Source of the DNA: F1-120-MAGs238 sp964484185
GTDB lineage: Bacteria > Planctomycetota > Phycisphaerae > Phycisphaerales > UBA1924
Assembly (NCBI GenBank): GCA_964484185.1
Contig: CAZAEQ010000017.1
Coordinates: forward strand, 1-64,000
Length of the DNA: 64,000 nt
Reading direction: 5' to 3'
In this document: piece by piece, positions 27,131 to 34,674 of the stretch
Layout of the letters: each line of letters begins with the position of its first letter
How positions within the stretch are numbered: position 1 is the first letter of the stretch
Translations under genes and position numbers: made by a program
The notes under the pieces: generated by a model
The model's database searches: none
Told to the model about the DNA's origin: nothing
The model's input: only the letters and a program-made list of their open reading frames with translations

Positions 27131-28620
27131 ATCTGTTCTGGTCTCTGGAAAATGTAAAATCGGCCCTTGGCGGCACCTGGCTCGCCCGCCCCGAAGTCCC
27201 GTCCCGGGCTGCGCTCGGCGGCGCGAGCATCGATACCCGCACCATCAAACCTGGTGAGATCTTCTTCGCGTTCCGCGGCGAGAAAGTCGATGGTCACACG
27301 TTTGTCGAGGCCGCCCTCGAAAAGGGCGCAGGTCTGATCGTCATCGATCGTCTCGAATCACTTCCCGCCGGACTCCTCAAACGCATCGCGACAACGCACG
27401 CCGTCGTCCAGGTCCCCGACACTGGCGCAGCGCTCATCAAAGTCGGCGCGGCGTATCGCAAGACTCTCGAAAATACGAAGGTCATCGCAGTCGGCGGCTC
27501 TAATGGCAAGACGACCACGACACGCATTATCCATAAGGTTCTCGCCAGTGCTCTGCGTGGCGCGGCATCACCCAAGAGTTTTAACAACTCGATCGGCGTC
27601 CCGCTCACCATTCTGCAAGCCAAGCCTACCGATCAGTTCCTGCTCTGTGAGATCGGAACCAATTCCCCCGGCGAAATCGCAGCGCTGGCAGAAGTACTTC
27701 AGCCCGACATCGCGGTTATCACCAGCATTGGCCGCGAACATTTGGAGCTTCTTGGCTCCATCGAAGGTGTTGCACGCGAAGAGGCTTCGTTGTTGCAGAG
27801 CCTCCGGCCGCATGGGTGTGCCATTCTGAATGCTGATGCGCCGTGTCTGGCTGATGCGGCAAAGCGAGCGATTTCTGATGGTCGTGCCAAGAACCACACC
27901 GTTATCACCTTCGGTGCAGCGCCGACGGCGGACCTTCGACTCACGCACGTCGCATCGTCCATCGATGGTCTTGTACTCACGCTGAATGGCAATATCGATA
28001 TTCGGGTTCCACTTCTGGGCGAGCACAATGCACTGAATACAGCTGCGGCCTTTGCGGTCGGACGTCGGATGGGATTGTCTCACGAGCAGATCGTTGTTGC
28101 TCTGGCCACTGTTCGCGGCCCGGAAATGCGGATGGAACTCAACCATCTGTCGCTCGATGCTCAGCCGCTCACCATTATCAATGATGCTTACAACGCGAAC
28201 CCTGATTCGATGGCGGCGGGCCTCAACGCGTTTGCCCAGCTCACTCGCAACAGCAATCGGCGGCGGGTGATTGTTTTGGGGAACATGCTGGAACTTGGGG
28301 AAGATGCTCCGGCCATGCATGCTGAAGTTGGCGAGCTTTTGTGTGGGCTCACTTGCGTGGACCTGCTTGTCTGTGTTGGGAACCTGATGGATTCTGCCGC
28401 AGCTATTGCTGAACGGTGTTTGCCGGCGGCCAAAGTTGTGAGATTTTCTTCGCTTTCTCAGGCGACTGCCGCCGAGATCGCCGGCATGTTCAATCCTGGC
28501 GACATCATCTTTATCAAGGGTTCTCGCGGCATGGGGCTTGAGCGGGTGCTGAATAGTGCCAAAGATCGGTGCGACTCGCCGCATATTGTGAGCGGTGTCC
28601 GCGGGAAGACTGCAGTGTAA
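27127..28620 (+). CDS. murF: UDP-MurNAc-tripeptide--D-Ala-D-Ala ligase MurF
   Basis: A 497-residue Mur ligase with the ATP loop GGSNGKTTTT (about 120-129), the EIGTNSPGEI motif, NDAYNANPDSM in the C-terminal half and GSRGMGLE near the end, all characteristic of MurF. It adds D-Ala-D-Ala to the tripeptide precursor in the cytoplasm. The start is a TTG overlapping the murE stop as TTGA (27127-27130), so translation is probably coupled. Confidence 0.94.
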   Translation: MNLFWSLENVKSALGGTWLARPEVPSRAALGGASIDTRTIKPGEIFFAFRGEKVDGHTFVEAALEKGAGLIVIDRLESLPAGLLKRIATTHAVVQVPDTGAALIKVGAAYRKTLENTKVIAVGGSNGKTTTTRIIHKVLASALRGAASPKSFNNSIGVPLTILQAKPTDQFLLCEIGTNSPGEIAALAEVLQPDIAVITSIGREHLELLGSIEGVAREEASLLQSLRPHGCAILNADAPCLADAAKRAISDGRAKNHTVITFGAAPTADLRLTHVASSIDGLVLTLNGNIDIRVPLLGEHNALNTAAAFAVGRRMGLSHEQIVVALATVRGPEMRMELNHLSLDAQPLTIINDAYNANPDSMAAGLNAFAQLTRNSNRRRVIVLGNMLELGEDAPAMHAEVGELLCGLTCVDLLVCVGNLMDSAAAIAERCLPAAKVVRFSSLSQATAAEIAGMFNPGDIIFIKGSRGMGLERVLNSAKDRCDSPHIVSGVRGKTAV

Positions 28621-28643
28621 ATCTCTGAAGGGGCCTTGAACGG

Positions 28644-29912
28644 ATGCTTCTATGGCTCGAACATTATTTTGGTGAAGGTCTGTCGCGGATCGGTATGTAC
28701 CCGCGGCCATTGGAACAGGTTCAGTTCCGGGCCCTTGCCGCTACTTGTCTTTCATTCTTCATTGTCTTGTGGTTTGGCAAACGCACGATCAAGTGGCTGA
28801 AGAAAATGAAGATCGGGGATTCGGGTATTGCCGATGTCGCGGCACTTGCTGAGGCCGCCAACGCCAAGAAGAACACGCCGACCATGGGCGGCATTCTGAT
28901 TGCCGCGGCGATCGCTGGTTCCACGATCCTGCTCGCAGATCTTTCTACTTCGTATATACACCAGGCACTGATCGTGCTCGCGTGGCTTGCCGCGGTTGGT
29001 GCCTCGGATGACTGGTTGAAACTTACTGCGGCTCGAAGAGGTACTGGTCGGCAGGGTCTTTACTCATGGGAGAAGTTTGTTTTCCAGCTTGGTGTTGGCG
29101 CGCTTATTGGGTATTTTGCCTATTCCAGCGGCATTCCGCTGAAGAGCGATGCGATGCCGGTGAACAATGGGCCGGTTGTTGCACACGTTCTAAACTTGCC
29201 CGGTCAGAAAACCTATGTTCCATACGACGCCGACAAAGAGCGCAAAACTCCGACGTTCAACCCCGCGCCCAACCAAACTCAAGTCGTCACACTTGCTGAT
29301 GCTCGCAAACTCGCACCGGCACAAGGTCTGACATACTTGCCGCGGTGGGCGTACATGCTGATTGCGATGCTGATGATCGCGGGCATCAGCAATGCGCTCA
29401 ATATTACAGATGGAATGGATGGTCTGGCGGCAGGCGTCTCGACTGCGGTTTCGATAGGCATGGTGATTCTGACGTTGATCGCCGGCACGGTGGGGATGGC
29501 TACGTATTTGCTTGTGCCTTTTGTGCCAGGGTCGGATGAGTTGGCTGTTGTTGCGGGCGCGATGGTTGGCGCTTGCTTAGGGTTTTTGTGGTGGAACTGC
29601 TCGCCTGCGCAGGTGTTCATGGGGGATACGGGGAGTTTGTGTCTGGGCGGGCTTGTGGGGTTCATGGCTTCGGTCATTCGGCAGGAGTTTGTGATTCTGC
29701 TGATGTGCGGCGTGTTTTTGCTGGAGCTCGGCAGCGTGGTAATGCAGGTTGGGTTCTTTAAGATCACCAAGGGTCAGCGCATTTTCAAGTGTGCGCCTAT
29801 CCATCATCATTTTCATATGAGTGGATGGACGGAGCAGCAGGTGGTGGCAAGGGCTTGGGTGGTGAGTGTTTTGCTGGTGGTGCTTGCGCTGGCGACGATT
29901 AAGGTGCGGTAG
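28644..29912 (+). CDS. mraY: Phospho-N-acetylmuramoyl-pentapeptide-transferase MraY
   Basis: A 422-residue polytopic enzyme with ten predicted membrane segments. Visible motifs include KKNTPTMGGI (about 73-82), NALNITDGMDGLAAG (about 250-264) with the magnesium-binding aspartates, FMGDTGSLCLGG (about 327-338) and the histidine cluster PIHHHFHMSGW (about 385-395). It makes lipid I from UDP-MurNAc-pentapeptide and undecaprenyl phosphate. Residues about 180-225 form an extra hydrophilic insertion (KTYVPYDADKERKTPTF onward) compared with the usual ~360-residue enzyme. Third gene of murE-murF-mraY. Confidence 0.95.
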   Translation: MLLWLEHYFGEGLSRIGMYPRPLEQVQFRALAATCLSFFIVLWFGKRTIKWLKKMKIGDSGIADVAALAEAANAKKNTPTMGGILIAAAIAGSTILLADLSTSYIHQALIVLAWLAAVGASDDWLKLTAARRGTGRQGLYSWEKFVFQLGVGALIGYFAYSSGIPLKSDAMPVNNGPVVAHVLNLPGQKTYVPYDADKERKTPTFNPAPNQTQVVTLADARKLAPAQGLTYLPRWAYMLIAMLMIAGISNALNITDGMDGLAAGVSTAVSIGMVILTLIAGTVGMATYLLVPFVPGSDELAVVAGAMVGACLGFLWWNCSPAQVFMGDTGSLCLGGLVGFMASVIRQEFVILLMCGVFLLELGSVVMQVGFFKITKGQRIFKCAPIHHHFHMSGWTEQQVVARAWVVSVLLVVLALATIKVR

Positions 29913-29945
29913 TGCAATTGAATTCCGGCATTGTTACCATCCACC

Positions 29946-30521
29946 ATGGCTGATCCCTCGCCCAAGGAACTCAAATCCATAAGTGCTTCGATGAAGAAAC
30001 TTCGAGCGGTTGCGCCGCGGGAGAACTTTGACTCACGCGTCGCGAGAATTGAAGGAATCCTCGGCTACCCACTTCCGCCGCAGTACAAATACTGGCTGTC
30101 AATCTGCGGCGAGTGCTACGTCGAACCGCTCATGATGAGTTTCTATTCAGACTGTTTTCAGAAGGATCAGCGATTCGTTCAACATCACAAGAGCGAAATT
30201 GCCCAAGTGCTTGACGTTCTTCATTGGCTTCGTGAACACGGTATTCCATTGGTCGGGGACGGTTGCGGCAATTTCTACATGATCATGGTCAAACATCCCA
30301 TGCAACCCATCGTGTTTGTCGAAGCCACATGCGCGGACGAGATTTCGCATGTGGTCTCTAGTTCTCTGGAACGTTTTTTGTCACTCCTTTGCAAGACAGT
30401 CAAACATCCAGATCAAGAAATGGCTTGGTGCAAGAAAGAGTTTTTGTTTGAACATGATCCTGCGCTCGAGCAATGTTCGGATATTCCTTACATCTGGTCG
30501 GATGAGCCGGGAAATTCCTAG
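29946..30521 (+). CDS. SMI1/KNR4-like (SUKH) domain protein
   Basis: A 191-residue protein. The central part has the SUKH pattern: RIEGILGYPLPPQYKYWLSICGE (about 37-59) and, later, GIPLVGDGCGNFYMIMV (about 98-114) followed by a short strand and PIVFVEA. SUKH proteins are often immunity proteins against contact-dependent or polymorphic toxins, but no toxin gene is adjacent, and it could also be a stand-alone regulator. The ATG at 29946 is chosen over an in-frame TTG at 29931. Confidence 0.62.
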   Translation: MADPSPKELKSISASMKKLRAVAPRENFDSRVARIEGILGYPLPPQYKYWLSICGECYVEPLMMSFYSDCFQKDQRFVQHHKSEIAQVLDVLHWLREHGIPLVGDGCGNFYMIMVKHPMQPIVFVEATCADEISHVVSSSLERFLSLLCKTVKHPDQEMAWCKKEFLFEHDPALEQCSDIPYIWSDEPGNS

Positions 30522-30566
30522 TCTGTTCGTGAATATATAACGTTTGATTACATCTACAGATTGTGT

Positions 30567-30646
30567 CGCCCCTTCAGGGCTCGGAATCATTTGGGTTCGC
30601 ACCCAGGGCTTTGCCCTGGGCTATGGCTGGGCCGCACCTTTGGTGC
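30567..30646. repeat. Hairpin cluster between SUKH gene and nuoD
   Basis: Contains GCCC-cttca-GGGC (near 30568-30580), the perfect CCCAGGGC-ttt-GCCCTGGG (30602-30620) and GCACC-ttt-GGTGC (30634-30646). The three-base loops and spacing match the elements at 17.9 and 36.5 kb. Because it lies between two convergent genes it may also act as a two-way terminator. Confidence 0.72.
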
Positions 30647-30678
30647 TTAAGGCTGCTGAAACGCACTATCCAAATGCA

Positions 30679-31968
30679 CTATCTATCTAGTTCGGCGGCG
30701 ACGACGTTGATTGAACCGATGACCGCGGGGACGTCTGAGAGCAGGTGGCCCTCGGTGATTTTGGCCATGATTGAGTAGTTGATGAAGCAGGGGGGGCGGG
30801 TTTTTGCGCGCCATGCTTTTGGGCCGCCGTCTGAAACGATGTAGTAGCCGAGTTCGCCGCCGGCGGTTTCCTGGCAGGAGTAGACCTCGGCGATTGGGGG
30901 TTTCCAGCCGCGGTTGCTCATGATGAGTTCGAAGTGTTGAATGAGGCCTTCGATGGAGCCGTAGACATCTTTCTTGTTCGGCTTGGTCATTTTTGAGTCG
31001 GCGAAGCTGTCGATGCTGCCGCCGGGGATGTTGTCGATGAGCTGTTCGATGATCTTGCAGCTTTCCTTGATCTCTTCGCAGCGCACGCGGTATCGGGCGT
31101 AGGCATCGCCTTCGGTTGAGATTGGGACCTTGAACTGCACGGCTTTGGCGCCCTGGCCGTCCCAGTTGTCGGCGTAGCAGAGATATGGCTCATCTTTGCG
31201 GACATCGCGGGCTACGCCAGAAGCGCGGGCCATTGGGCCGGTGAGCGACCAGTTGATGGCATCTTCTTTGGTGATGACGCCGATGCCCTGGGTGCGGTCC
31301 ATGAAAATCTTGTTGCGGTTGAGGAGGTTTTCGAGGTCGGCCATTGCCTGGGCTACTTCTTTGTAGATCAGGTTTTTGACCATGGTTTTGAAAGTTTCTT
31401 CGTTGGGGAGGTCCTGCATCAGGCCGCCAACACGGGTCCAATCTGGATGGAAGCGCTGACCGGCGATGAAGTCGCAGATGTCGTAGATTTTTTCGCGGAC
31501 ATTGAAGACGTAGATGAAACCGGTGAAAGCGTTGAGGTCGAGGCCGGCAGCGCCGACGCAGAGAAGGTGGTTCTGGATGCGGCCGATTTCGGCCATGATG
31601 GTGCGGAGGACTTTGCAGCGGGGGGTTATTTCGATGCCGAAGAGTTTTTCAACTGCGCCGTGCCAGGCGATGTCGTTGGAAACTGGGGAGAGATAGTCCA
31701 TGCGGCTGACGATGGTGACGTACTGGTTGTAGTCGAGGTGCTCGCCGAGCTTTTCGAAACCGGAGTGCAGATAGCCAATGTGCGGCGTGCAGCGGGCGAT
31801 TCTTTCGCCGTCGAGCTCGAGGACGAGGCGGAGCGTGGTGTGGGTAGCAGGGTGCTGGGGGCCGAAGTTGAGTACCCAGCGATCGCCGGTATCAACATGG
31901 TCCTTGATGTAGTCGGTCTTTTCGACATCGACATCGAAACCTTCGTGTGGCTTGATGGTGTAGGGCAT
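30679..31968 (-). CDS. nuoD: NADH-quinone oxidoreductase subunit D
   Basis: A 429-residue 49-kDa-type subunit of respiratory complex I. Signature stretches include NFGPQHPATHTTLRLVLELDGE, PHIGYLHSGFEKL, the NRxxKVLRTIMAEIGRIxNHL-like segment, GGSIDSF and the C-terminus HLLSDVPAVIGSINVVAAELDR. It sits in the peripheral arm beside the quinone site. The start at 31968 gives the proper N-terminus; further upstream the frame runs into tandem repeats. No other nuo gene is adjacent, so the subunit is encoded apart from the rest of the complex. Confidence 0.94.
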   Translation of the reverse strand: MPYTIKPHEGFDVDVEKTDYIKDHVDTGDRWVLNFGPQHPATHTTLRLVLELDGERIARCTPHIGYLHSGFEKLGEHLDYNQYVTIVSRMDYLSPVSNDIAWHGAVEKLFGIEITPRCKVLRTIMAEIGRIQNHLLCVGAAGLDLNAFTGFIYVFNVREKIYDICDFIAGQRFHPDWTRVGGLMQDLPNEETFKTMVKNLIYKEVAQAMADLENLLNRNKIFMDRTQGIGVITKEDAINWSLTGPMARASGVARDVRKDEPYLCYADNWDGQGAKAVQFKVPISTEGDAYARYRVRCEEIKESCKIIEQLIDNIPGGSIDSFADSKMTKPNKKDVYGSIEGLIQHFELIMSNRGWKPPIAEVYSCQETAGGELGYYIVSDGGPKAWRAKTRPPCFINYSIMAKITEGHLLSDVPAVIGSINVVAAELDR

Positions 31969-32021
31969 TGGGTCTCCGGTTTGGGTGCGATGATAGGGGG
32001 AGGGGGCGCAGGAAGTGACGA

Positions 32022-32072
32022 AGTGGCAGAGTGGCAGAGTGGCAAAGTGGCAAAGTGGCAGAGGGGCAAAGG
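32022..32072. repeat. Period-8 tandem repeat
   Basis: About six copies of AGTGGCA(G/A), the last ones degenerate (AGGGGCAA), lying 54-104 bp upstream of the nuoD start. It would be in or near the nuoD promoter or leader. Unit-number change by slippage is likely. Confidence 0.8.
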
Positions 32073-32119
32073 GATAGAGTGAAAGGCAGGGGGTATGAAA
32101 TTTCGCTGTCGCGGCGTTG

Positions 32120-32182
32120 CACCGGCATTCTTGCCGGTGTTTGGGATTGAGTTCTAAAGGCACACCGGCAGGAGTGCCGGTG
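32120..32182. repeat. REP-like inverted pair
   Basis: Two hairpins with the same stem, CACCGGCA-ttct-TGCCGGTG (32120-32139) and CACCGGCA-ggag-TGCCGGTG (32163-32182). Comparing flanks, the second is the first in opposite orientation, which is the arrangement of bacterial interspersed mosaic elements made of two REP units. Confidence 0.75.
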
Positions 32183-32215
32183 CCACATCAGAGGGGATCA
32201 ACGAAAATTTTCAAA

Positions 32216-32330
32216 GGGGATCATGATCCCCTGATCCCCTTTCGTTTTTGAGTCAAAAACCTAAGGGGGCCAAGTGTTTCTAAGAAGGCCAAATTGGTTG
32301 GCCGCCTTAGGGTTTTGGAGTAAAAACGAG
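32216..32330. repeat. Nested palindromes
   Basis: Begins with the perfect palindrome GGGGATCATGATCCCC (32216-32231). It is followed by a long imperfect inverted repeat: 32241-32271 pairs with 32300-32330 at roughly 24 of 31 positions. Between the arms lies GGCCAA/TTGGCC (32287-32303). It could be a small non-coding mobile element remnant or a structured RNA. Confidence 0.55.
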
Positions 32331-32685
32331 GGTGCCCTTAGAAGCAGAGTTTCTAGTGCTGAGTTCTGAGTGCTGAGAGAGGGACAAACTGGGGGCTTGC
32401 ATGTTGGCGCTGGCCGGTCTGGGCGGAGTTGGTGGGGTTTGGTTTTCATGGGTGCAGCTTATTTGGTTGTACGGTGCAGGTCAAGGTGAATTGCGGTAAA
32501 AATCTGTACCGGACAAAAATAGTTCAAAATGTGTCCGGTATGGGAATCTGGCGATGTCGGAACGGGTCGACTTGTCAAGTGGGTGCGGGCTCGGCAATTA
32601 AGTCGCAATAGGAAGGCACGAAGTGCGGCCATGGAACTCGTTAGAATCCAGTGCGTCATGTATTGCGAAACTCTAGGGGAACACT

Positions 32686-34671
32686 TTGACCACGATAAAT
32701 AGTCAGAATCGGGCGCCGATTGAAGTCCAATCCTCTCATTCAACGAATCTCAAGACGCGGCTTGTGAGTATTCGCGATGCGCTGTGCAATGGACTGATTG
32801 AACGAGACATCCCAATCCGACTTTCGCTTCTGGCTGCCTTGGCTGGGGAACATGTCTTGCTTGTTGGGCCACCTGGTACAGCTAAGAGTGAGTTGGCGCG
32901 ACGGCTGCGACTTGCGTTTACTGGTCAGAATTATTTTGAGCGACTACTGACACGTTTTTCAGTGCCTGAAGAACTGTTTGGGCCACTATCGATAAAGGCA
33001 CTTGAAGAGGACAAGTATCAGCGGCAGATTGAGGGGTACTTGCCTACTGCCGCGGTCGCGTTTCTGGATGAGATATTCAAAGCCAACAGCGCGATTTTGA
33101 ATTCGCTGCTCACGTTATTAAATGAGCGGGAGTTTGACAATGGCACGCAGCGAATCAAGACGCCGCTGGTTTCGGTGGTTGGAGCCAGCAACGAGTTGCC
33201 ACAAGAGGAAGAACTGCTGGCGTTGTATGACCGGTTTCTTGTGCGATATCACGTCGGTCCGGTGACGGATGATGGGTTCGCAAAGTTGCTTGAGTTGCGC
33301 GGACAAATCAAGCCAGCGATTGATACAGCACTCATGCTTTCACCTGACGATCTTCAGCGTATTCGAGATGAGGCGTTAAAGGTGACAGTGCCGGGAGAAG
33401 TCGCATCACTTTTGAAAGCGATGCGAAAGTATTGTCAGGATCAGAAGATTCCAGTTTCGGATCGGCGTTGGCGCAAGGCTTTGTTTCTGTTGCAAGTGGC
33501 GGCACATACCGATGGGCGTTCAGCGGTGTCGGTGTGGGATTGCTGGTTGCTGCAACATTGCTTATGGCATAAGCCGGAACAGCGGGCAGAGATCTTTGAG
33601 TGGTACACCGCCCGTATTGGCGAGGCCACTGTGAATGACCCTGGTCAACTTGGCAAGCATGTGTCCGCCTGGGAGGACAAACTCGAAGCCGACAGAAAGC
33701 AAGGCCCGCATGGAAACGACAAGCGCGGAGCTCGCCTCTATTTAACTGCCGACGGAAAACAGACAACCGAGTCGCACCGGCACGATAACGGGCAGCGGGT
33801 AGAGAATACACCTATGATTGTGACGCGGTACTACTCCATCCGCCATATCAAGGAGCGGACCAATGGTGTCGCATGGGTACGCGAACAAATCTCCGCAGGG
33901 CGGTCTACGCTAGATTTTGTCGCCGCCGATGTCGAGCAAGCCGTTACTTCGCACATATGGCTCGATCACTCGTTCGCGACACCGGCGCAACGACGGATTG
34001 CCCAGCAGTGTGACCTTCTTGTCTCACTTGATTCCCGTGCAGCGAAAGCACTATCTGGCTTCGAGGCTTTGCCAAAGAAGACAGGAGTTGTCCCACCGGA
34101 ACTCGCTTCGCTACCGCCTTCATTGCTGAGAGCGTACAAGACACTCGCAGTATTCGCATTGAGCGAACAGCGTCGCACCAGCAATCCGCTCGAAGAGGCT
34201 TTGAAGGTTCTGGCCGAGCACGATGATTGTGATGGAATTGGTGGATATGTTGGAGTTCAGGGTGGCGGCGCGGTACCTGAAGAAGTTCGCGCGGCGATTG
34301 GGGTGATTCAGTTCTCTGTGAATAGGCACCGCAACCATTATCGTGAGCAAAGAAATGGAGATAATGAGACGCTCAAGACCTATCTAATGCTGCTGCGTGA
34401 GTTCTTGGTGATGGACAAGGCACCTGACGCCTTATTCAAGCGATTGGATGGCATCGAAGCCTTGATTTCAACAGTCAATACTACCGAAGATGGCGATGAA
34501 AGCTGGGAGCACATTGTCGGAATGATTGAGGCGATCCGATACGGCAGCAACGATCGAAATGGTGAGTCGCTGACCCGGCGCTTTGACCAATTCTGGTCGA
34601 AGTCAACGGAAACTTGCATAACGCGCTTTCGCGATTGGATCGCTCTCGGGCTCTTGACGGACGAGGATTGA
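32686..34671 (+). CDS. MoxR/RavA-type AAA+ ATPase with long C-terminal extension
   Basis: A 661-residue protein. The N-terminal 300 residues are an AAA+ module: Walker A GPPGTAKS (61-68), Walker B AFLDEI (125-130), sensor-1 Asn169 in GASNE and an arginine-finger-like YDRFLVRY (181-188). The order and spacing match the RavA branch of MoxR ATPases (E. coli RavA has 498 residues). The remaining ~350 residues are largely helical and not recognised. The TTG at 32686 has AGGGGA upstream. The next gene starts 3 bp after its stop and encodes a VWA protein, the usual partner of MoxR ATPases. Confidence 0.85.
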   Translation: MTTINSQNRAPIEVQSSHSTNLKTRLVSIRDALCNGLIERDIPIRLSLLAALAGEHVLLVGPPGTAKSELARRLRLAFTGQNYFERLLTRFSVPEELFGPLSIKALEEDKYQRQIEGYLPTAAVAFLDEIFKANSAILNSLLTLLNEREFDNGTQRIKTPLVSVVGASNELPQEEELLALYDRFLVRYHVGPVTDDGFAKLLELRGQIKPAIDTALMLSPDDLQRIRDEALKVTVPGEVASLLKAMRKYCQDQKIPVSDRRWRKALFLLQVAAHTDGRSAVSVWDCWLLQHCLWHKPEQRAEIFEWYTARIGEATVNDPGQLGKHVSAWEDKLEADRKQGPHGNDKRGARLYLTADGKQTTESHRHDNGQRVENTPMIVTRYYSIRHIKERTNGVAWVREQISAGRSTLDFVAADVEQAVTSHIWLDHSFATPAQRRIAQQCDLLVSLDSRAAKALSGFEALPKKTGVVPPELASLPPSLLRAYKTLAVFALSEQRRTSNPLEEALKVLAEHDDCDGIGGYVGVQGGGAVPEEVRAAIGVIQFSVNRHRNHYREQRNGDNETLKTYLMLLREFLVMDKAPDALFKRLDGIEALISTVNTTEDGDESWEHIVGMIEAIRYGSNDRNGESLTRRFDQFWSKSTETCITRFRDWIALGLLTDED

Positions 34672-34674
34672 GCC

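Larger units (their letters stand above)
31969..32685. other. Repeat-rich spacer upstream of nuoD and the ATPase gene
   Basis: A 717-bp divergent spacer without a credible gene. It contains a period-8 tandem repeat, a REP-like inverted pair, a 16-bp perfect palindrome and a long imperfect inverted repeat, each listed separately. The right third (32340-32685) shows nothing beyond a probable promoter area for the ATPase gene. Confidence 0.6.

Noticed and set aside
27568..28710. 380-residue minus-strand open frame
   Set aside because: Antisense to murF and the start of mraY; no recognisable protein features.
31447..32082. 211-residue plus-strand open frame
   Set aside because: It is antisense to nuoD, is a monotonous Asp/Glu/Val/Ala product of the complementary codon pattern and has no start signal.
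32022..32182. Possible CRISPR array
   Set aside because: The direct repeats have a period of 8 without spacers and the nearby elements are inverted hairpins; no cas genes are present.
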